Shown: piece by piece, positions 61,154-64,000 of the stretch
How positions within the stretch are numbered: position 1 is the first letter of the stretch
Layout of the letters: every line of letters begins with the position of its first letter
From: Oscillospiraceae bacterium
Lineage (GTDB): Bacteria > Bacillota > Clostridia > Oscillospirales > Ruminococcaceae
Assembly: GCA_015067175.1 (NCBI GenBank)
Contig: SVMX01000005.1
Coordinates: 144,599-208,598, forward strand
Length of the DNA stretch: 64,000 nt
Direction of reading: 5' to 3'
Translations under genes and position numbers: made by a program
Notes under the pieces: generated by a model
The model's input: the letters and a program-made list of their open reading frames with translations, nothing else
Told to the model about the DNA's origin: nothing
Database searches by the model: none

Positions 61154-62247
61154 ATGTACAATATCTTACGCTTGGAGAGGTATGTCAAAAAGCTAGCTCC
61201 AATATAGCACAAAAAGATCTTGAGAATAACAGTGGTAATTATGAGATCTATGGAGCAAGTGGTTTTATCAAAACGGTTGATTTTTATCATCAAGAACAAC
61301 CGTATATAGCGATTGTAAAAGATGGTGCTGGAGTTGGCAGAACTATGTTGTTGCCAGCTAGGTCCTCTGTCATTGGTACAATGCAATATATAATTCCGAA
61401 CGATAAAATTGACATTCGATATCTGTACTATGGCATTGTTAATATGAATTTATCTCGTTATTATATGGGAGCCGCTATACCACACATATATTTTAAGGAT
61501 TACCAAAAAGAGTTGCTTCCTATTCCTGATAAGGCAGAGCAAATCAAGATTGCAAATACTTTAGAACTACTCGACAAGTTGATTTATGCAAGAAATAATC
61601 AAATCAAAGCATTCGATAATCTTGTAAAGTCCCGATTTATCGAGATGTTTGGGGATCCTGTTAGTAATCCCTATAGATATCCTAAAGTGCCACTTTCGGA
61701 GTTGGCTGAAATCAAAATTGGACCGTTTGGCTCGTTGCTTCACAAAGAGGACTATATCGAAGGTGGACACGCTCTCGTTAATCCATCACATATTATTGAT
61801 GGGATTATTTCTGTTGATAATAAACTCACTATATCAAACGAAAAATATGATGAATTAAGTGCCTATCATCTACAAGTCGGAGATGTTGTGATGGGGCGAA
61901 GAGGGGAAATGGGACGTTGTGCTGTTGTTCAGACGGAAGATTTGCTTTGTGGTACAGGTAGTCTTTTCATCAGAACTAAGGGCAATTTAACAGCTGATTA
62001 TTTACAAAAGATAATCTCATTTCCATCGTTCAAGAAAACAATAGAGGATATGGCAGTAGGACAGACAATGCCAAATCTTAATGTTCCAATTGTATCAAAA
62101 TTTCAGATTATTAAGCCACCGATGGAGATACAAAAAGCATATTACGATTTCGTCGAAGCGACCGACAAATTGAAATTTGAAGCAAAACAAGGGCTTGAAA
62201 AGCTCGAAACACTGAAAAAATCCCTTATGCAAGAGTATTTTGGCTAA
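61150..62247 (+). CDS. hsdS: HsdS specificity subunit, two target-recognition domains
   Basis: 365 residues. First recognition domain about 1-140 (YLTLGEVCQKASSNIAQKDL, GASGFIKTVDF), central helix about 141-165 (QIKAFDNLVKSRFIEMFGDP), second domain about 166-330 (VPLSELAEIKIGPFGSLLHK, GRRGEMGRCAVV, VGQTMPNLNVPIVSKFQIIK), final helix (ATDKLKFEAKQGLEKLETLK). The second domain lies exactly between repeats 61630-61658 and 62152-62178, both of which return around the silent cassette at 63304-63870. It is therefore the exchangeable half. Confidence 0.94.
   Translation: MNVQYLTLGEVCQKASSNIAQKDLENNSGNYEIYGASGFIKTVDFYHQEQPYIAIVKDGAGVGRTMLLPARSSVIGTMQYIIPNDKIDIRYLYYGIVNMNLSRYYMGAAIPHIYFKDYQKELLPIPDKAEQIKIANTLELLDKLIYARNNQIKAFDNLVKSRFIEMFGDPVSNPYRYPKVPLSELAEIKIGPFGSLLHKEDYIEGGHALVNPSHIIDGIISVDNKLTISNEKYDELSAYHLQVGDVVMGRRGEMGRCAVVQTEDLLCGTGSLFIRTKGNLTADYLQKIISFPSFKKTIEDMAVGQTMPNLNVPIVSKFQIIKPPMEIQKAYYDFVEATDKLKFEAKQGLEKLETLKKSLMQEYFG
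61630..61658 (+). repeat. hsdS recombination repeat A, copy 1
   Basis: 29 bases beginning TCCCGATTTATCGAGATGTT, identical and in the same orientation as 63304-63332. It codes SRFIEMFGDP in the central helix of HsdS. Confidence 0.9.
62152..62178 (+). repeat. hsdS recombination repeat B, copy 1
   Basis: 27 bases beginning GTCGAAGCGACCGACAAATT, identical and in the same orientation as 63844-63870. It codes the start of the last HsdS helix. Confidence 0.9.
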
Positions 62248-62299
62248 TATTTAGTGGGGCAGGATGTTGGTACACAACGAAATAAGGAGTGTACCAATT

Positions 62300-63295
62300 A
62301 TGAAAGAATCAATTATCCGAGAAATCGAACAGGCAATGTTGCCATATCTTGACAATGCACAGCTGAAAAAGCTACATTCTGCCCTTAACCATTCCCTATG
62401 GAACAAGCAGATCACCATTGAAGAACCGTCTGAATTATTTGACGATGAGCACGACAATACAGCTTTGCTGGAGATGTTTCTCTCCGCAAAGCAGGTTGAG
62501 GGTTGCAGTGAGAAGACACTGCGTTATTATCGCACAACCATCGTTAAGATGTTGAGTAACCTTGAAATGGGTGTTACCCATATAACGACTGATGAATTAA
62601 GGCAGTATCTTGCAGATTATGAGCAAGACAGCGAATGCAGTAAGGCTAATATAGACAATATCCGCAGGATATTGTCTAGCTTTTTCTCGTGGCTTGAAGA
62701 TGAAAACTACATACTGAAAAGCCCTGTACGCCGTATTCACAAGATTAAGACAACAAAGCCAGTTAAGGAAACCTACACGGATGAAACTCTTGAAATAATG
62801 CGTGATAACTGTGAAAATCTGCGTGATCTAGCTATTATAGATATGCTTGCATCTACGGGAATGCGTGTCGGCGAGCTTGTTAAGCTGAATATAGCTGATG
62901 TAGATTTCGATAACCGTGAGTGTGTTGTATTAGGTAAGGGTAGCAAGGAGCGCCCCGTGTATTTCGATGCACGAACAAAAATCCATCTGAAGAATTACCT
63001 TTTGAGCAGAACAGATGATAACCCCGCTTTGTTTGTCTCGCTGTTAAAGCCGTTTAATCGCCTTGAGATAAGCGGCGTTGAGATACGCTTGCGTACACTT
63101 GGCAGAAAGCTGAATATACCAAAAGTCCACCCACATAAATTCCGACGAACCCTTGCAACCAGAGCAATTGATAAAGGAATGCCCATAGAGCAGGTGCAAA
63201 AGCTGCTCGGGCATACCAAAATCGACACGACGATGGAGTATGCAATGGTCAGTCAGAACAACGTTAAGATATCCCACCGTAGATATATTGGATAG
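62300..63295 (+). CDS. Tyrosine recombinase (XerC/XerD type) within hsdS locus
   Basis: 331 residues from the ATG at 62300 (AAGGAG 12 bases before; an earlier TTG at 62264 is possible). N-terminal SAM-like DNA-binding domain about 55-135 (CSEKTLRYYRTTIVKMLSNL). Catalytic domain about 150-331 with Arg in STGMRVGELVKLN, Lys in LGKGSKERPVYFD, HxxR in VHPHKFRRTLATRA, His in LLGHTKIDTTMEY and the nucleophile Tyr in that last string. Recombinases of this type between hsdS genes exchange recognition domains. It lies between the working hsdS and the silent cassette. Confidence 0.93.
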   Translation: MKESIIREIEQAMLPYLDNAQLKKLHSALNHSLWNKQITIEEPSELFDDEHDNTALLEMFLSAKQVEGCSEKTLRYYRTTIVKMLSNLEMGVTHITTDELRQYLADYEQDSECSKANIDNIRRILSSFFSWLEDENYILKSPVRRIHKIKTTKPVKETYTDETLEIMRDNCENLRDLAIIDMLASTGMRVGELVKLNIADVDFDNRECVVLGKGSKERPVYFDARTKIHLKNYLLSRTDDNPALFVSLLKPFNRLEISGVEIRLRTLGRKLNIPKVHPHKFRRTLATRAIDKGMPIEQVQKLLGHTKIDTTMEYAMVSQNNVKISHRRYIG

Positions 63296-63303
63296 ATTTC
63301 AAA

Positions 63304-63332
63304 TCCCGATTTATCGAGATGTTTGGGGATCC
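63304..63332 (+). repeat. hsdS recombination repeat A, copy 2
   Basis: Identical to 61630-61658, same orientation. Confidence 0.9.
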
Positions 63333-63843
63333 CGTGAAGAACTCAATGGGGTGGGAAACCGTATTATTGAAAAATGCCACCAGCAAAATCGGCTCTGGAG
63401 CAACACCCAAGGGGGGAAAAGAGAACTATCAAGCTGAAGGCGTTACACTTATTCGCAGTATGAATGTGCATGACGGCAGATTTGAGTATAAAGACTTGGC
63501 GCATATTACAGATGAACAAGCAAAGCAACTGGATAATGTTGCAATAGAAGAAAATGATGTTTTCATTAACATAACAGGTGCTTCTGTTGCTCGTTCTTGT
63601 ATAGTACCTAAACATATACTGCCTGCAAGAGTGAATCAGCATGTGGCTATTATTCGTTGCATTGCGTCAACATTGAATCACTTTTTTGCAAACAATCTGT
63701 TCTTAAACAATAGTTTTAAAGGCCAATTATTGGATATTGGAGAATCAGGTGGAGCAACACGCCAAGCCATTACAAAACAGCAGTTGGAAACACTTGAGGT
63801 TATCTTGCCTCCGTTGGAGCTACAGAACCAATTTGCAGCCTTT

Positions 63844-63870
63844 GTCGAAGCGACCGACAAATTGAAATTT
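63844..63870 (+). repeat. hsdS recombination repeat B, copy 2
   Basis: Identical to 62152-62178, same orientation; the homology ends at 63870, next to the IS. Confidence 0.9.
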
Positions 63871-64000
63871 TTAAATGATAGATTGTCAAGTCAAGTGCAA
63901 CAAAATTAAAGAAAAAATTTATGAATTACCTCGGCAGGTGAGAGATAACCCAAGCGCTTTCTGGGTCTATTGTTAATAAGGTCAACAACCTCTGCAAGCA
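63871..64000 (-). mobile_element. End of an IS30-family insertion sequence (continues past window)
   Basis: The hsdS match stops at 63870. The following 35 bases (containing GTCAAGTCAAGTGCAACAAA) look like the terminal region of an IS30-type element and lead to the end of its transposase gene on the minus strand. The exact inverted repeat and target duplication cannot be set without the other end. Confidence 0.65.
63906..64000 (-). CDS. IS30-family transposase, C-terminal end only
   Basis: On the minus strand 30 residues are visible before TAA at 63908-63906: AEVVDLINNRPRKRLGYLSP followed by AEVIHKFFL. The INNRPRK-LGY-SPAEV pattern is the well-known C-terminus of IS30-family DDE transposases. 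The remainder of the gene lies beyond the window. Confidence 0.85.
   Translation of the reverse strand, partial: LAEVVDLINNRPRKRLGYLSPAEVIHKFFL

Larger units (their letters stand above)
63301..63909 (+). pseudogene. Silent hsdS cassette (alternative second recognition domain), 3' end cut by IS
   Basis: The frame opens right after the recombinase stop at KSRFIEMFGDPVKN with no start codon or ribosome site of its own, so it is a promoterless store of a target-recognition domain (about residues 15-175; TSKIGSGATPKGGKENYQAE, GESGGATRQAITKQQLETLE). It ends in VEATDKLKFLNDRLSSQVQQN, where the working copy has EAKQGLEKLETLKKSLMQEY; the change occurs at 63871, where IS30-like sequence begins. A swap using repeats A and B would still give a full gene, since the lost end lies outside repeat B. 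Confidence 0.85.

Noticed and set aside
62300..63295. Recombinase as the integrase of the island
   Set aside because: It lies between hsdS copies with matching repeats, far from the tRNA fragment; an hsdS-exchange role fits better, although a double role cannot be excluded.
58603..63909. Reading the locus as a complete restriction system
   Set aside because: No hsdR (helicase/nuclease) is present from 58196 to the end, so restriction activity cannot be claimed from this window.
1..64000. CRISPR array or rRNA genes
   Set aside because: No regularly spaced repeats with unique spacers and no rRNA sequence were seen.

Overview
The window reads as chromosome of a low-to-mid G+C Gram-positive anaerobe of the Clostridia, most like Ruminococcus (Oscillospiraceae). 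This placement is an inference from gene content: a GH94 disaccharide phosphorylase beside sugar ABC transport genes, a SAM-I riboswitch on metK, RNase M5, long-form HPF, YqfC/YqfD/YlbJ sporulation proteins, BspA-like leucine-rich and FecR-type secreted proteins, frequent TTG/GTG starts, strong GGAGG ribosome sites, and very consensus-like vegetative promoters with 17-bp spacers. Core and accessory DNA are mixed, and the last 6 kb is clearly acquired.

Layout. 1-10542: an ABC carbohydrate-uptake operon, entered in the middle of the solute-binding protein gene. It has two separate permease pairs, a membrane-anchored beta-propeller/TPR protein, a Yip1-family membrane protein and a DUF5696-type exported protein. 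10543-10914 is a hairpin-rich spacer. 10915-16366: rnhA, pgsA, a PHP phosphatase, hpf, and a GH94 phosphorylase under a promoter with a LacI/cre-like palindrome in its spacer. 16573-21657: a chemoreceptor, a BspA-like LRR protein, an XRE regulator and a cell-surface protein. 21738-23166: SAM-I riboswitch and metK. 23332-27768: PilZ protein, diguanylate cyclase, ParA ATPase and an AT-hook/ComFB-like protein, which I read as a cyclic-di-nucleotide module. 27835-32679: smpB, a small Cys protein, a PHP protein, a two-component system and an MFS transporter. 32753-36222 (minus): uvrC-rsmD-coaD-coiled-coil operon. 36501-46015: an orphan gene, alaS, then a tightly packed run HIT-holA-rnmV-MBOAT-DHHW-RluA-lipoprotein. 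46022-48662: divergent yqfC-yqfD and a ylbJ-like gene. 48710-50444: ABC exporter pair. 50549-57855 (minus): CHASE2/HD-GYP protein, two paralogous FecR-domain lipoproteins and two small membrane proteins. 58196-64000: an island that begins with the 3' end of a tRNA gene and carries a type I restriction-modification locus (hsdM, a membrane protein, one half hsdS, one full hsdS, a tyrosine recombinase, a silent hsdS cassette) and the end of an IS30-type element. No hsdR is in the window.

Strongest leads: (1) the PilZ / GGDEF / ParA / AT-hook-ComFB cluster, a possible link between cyclic-di-GMP and ParA-type positioning or DNA binding; (2) a run of seven C that separates a FecR lipoprotein from an otherwise continuous YD-repeat tail, a candidate phase-variable switch; (3) an hsdS cassette-exchange locus with its own recombinase, two pairs of identical direct repeats and an unexpected membrane protein.
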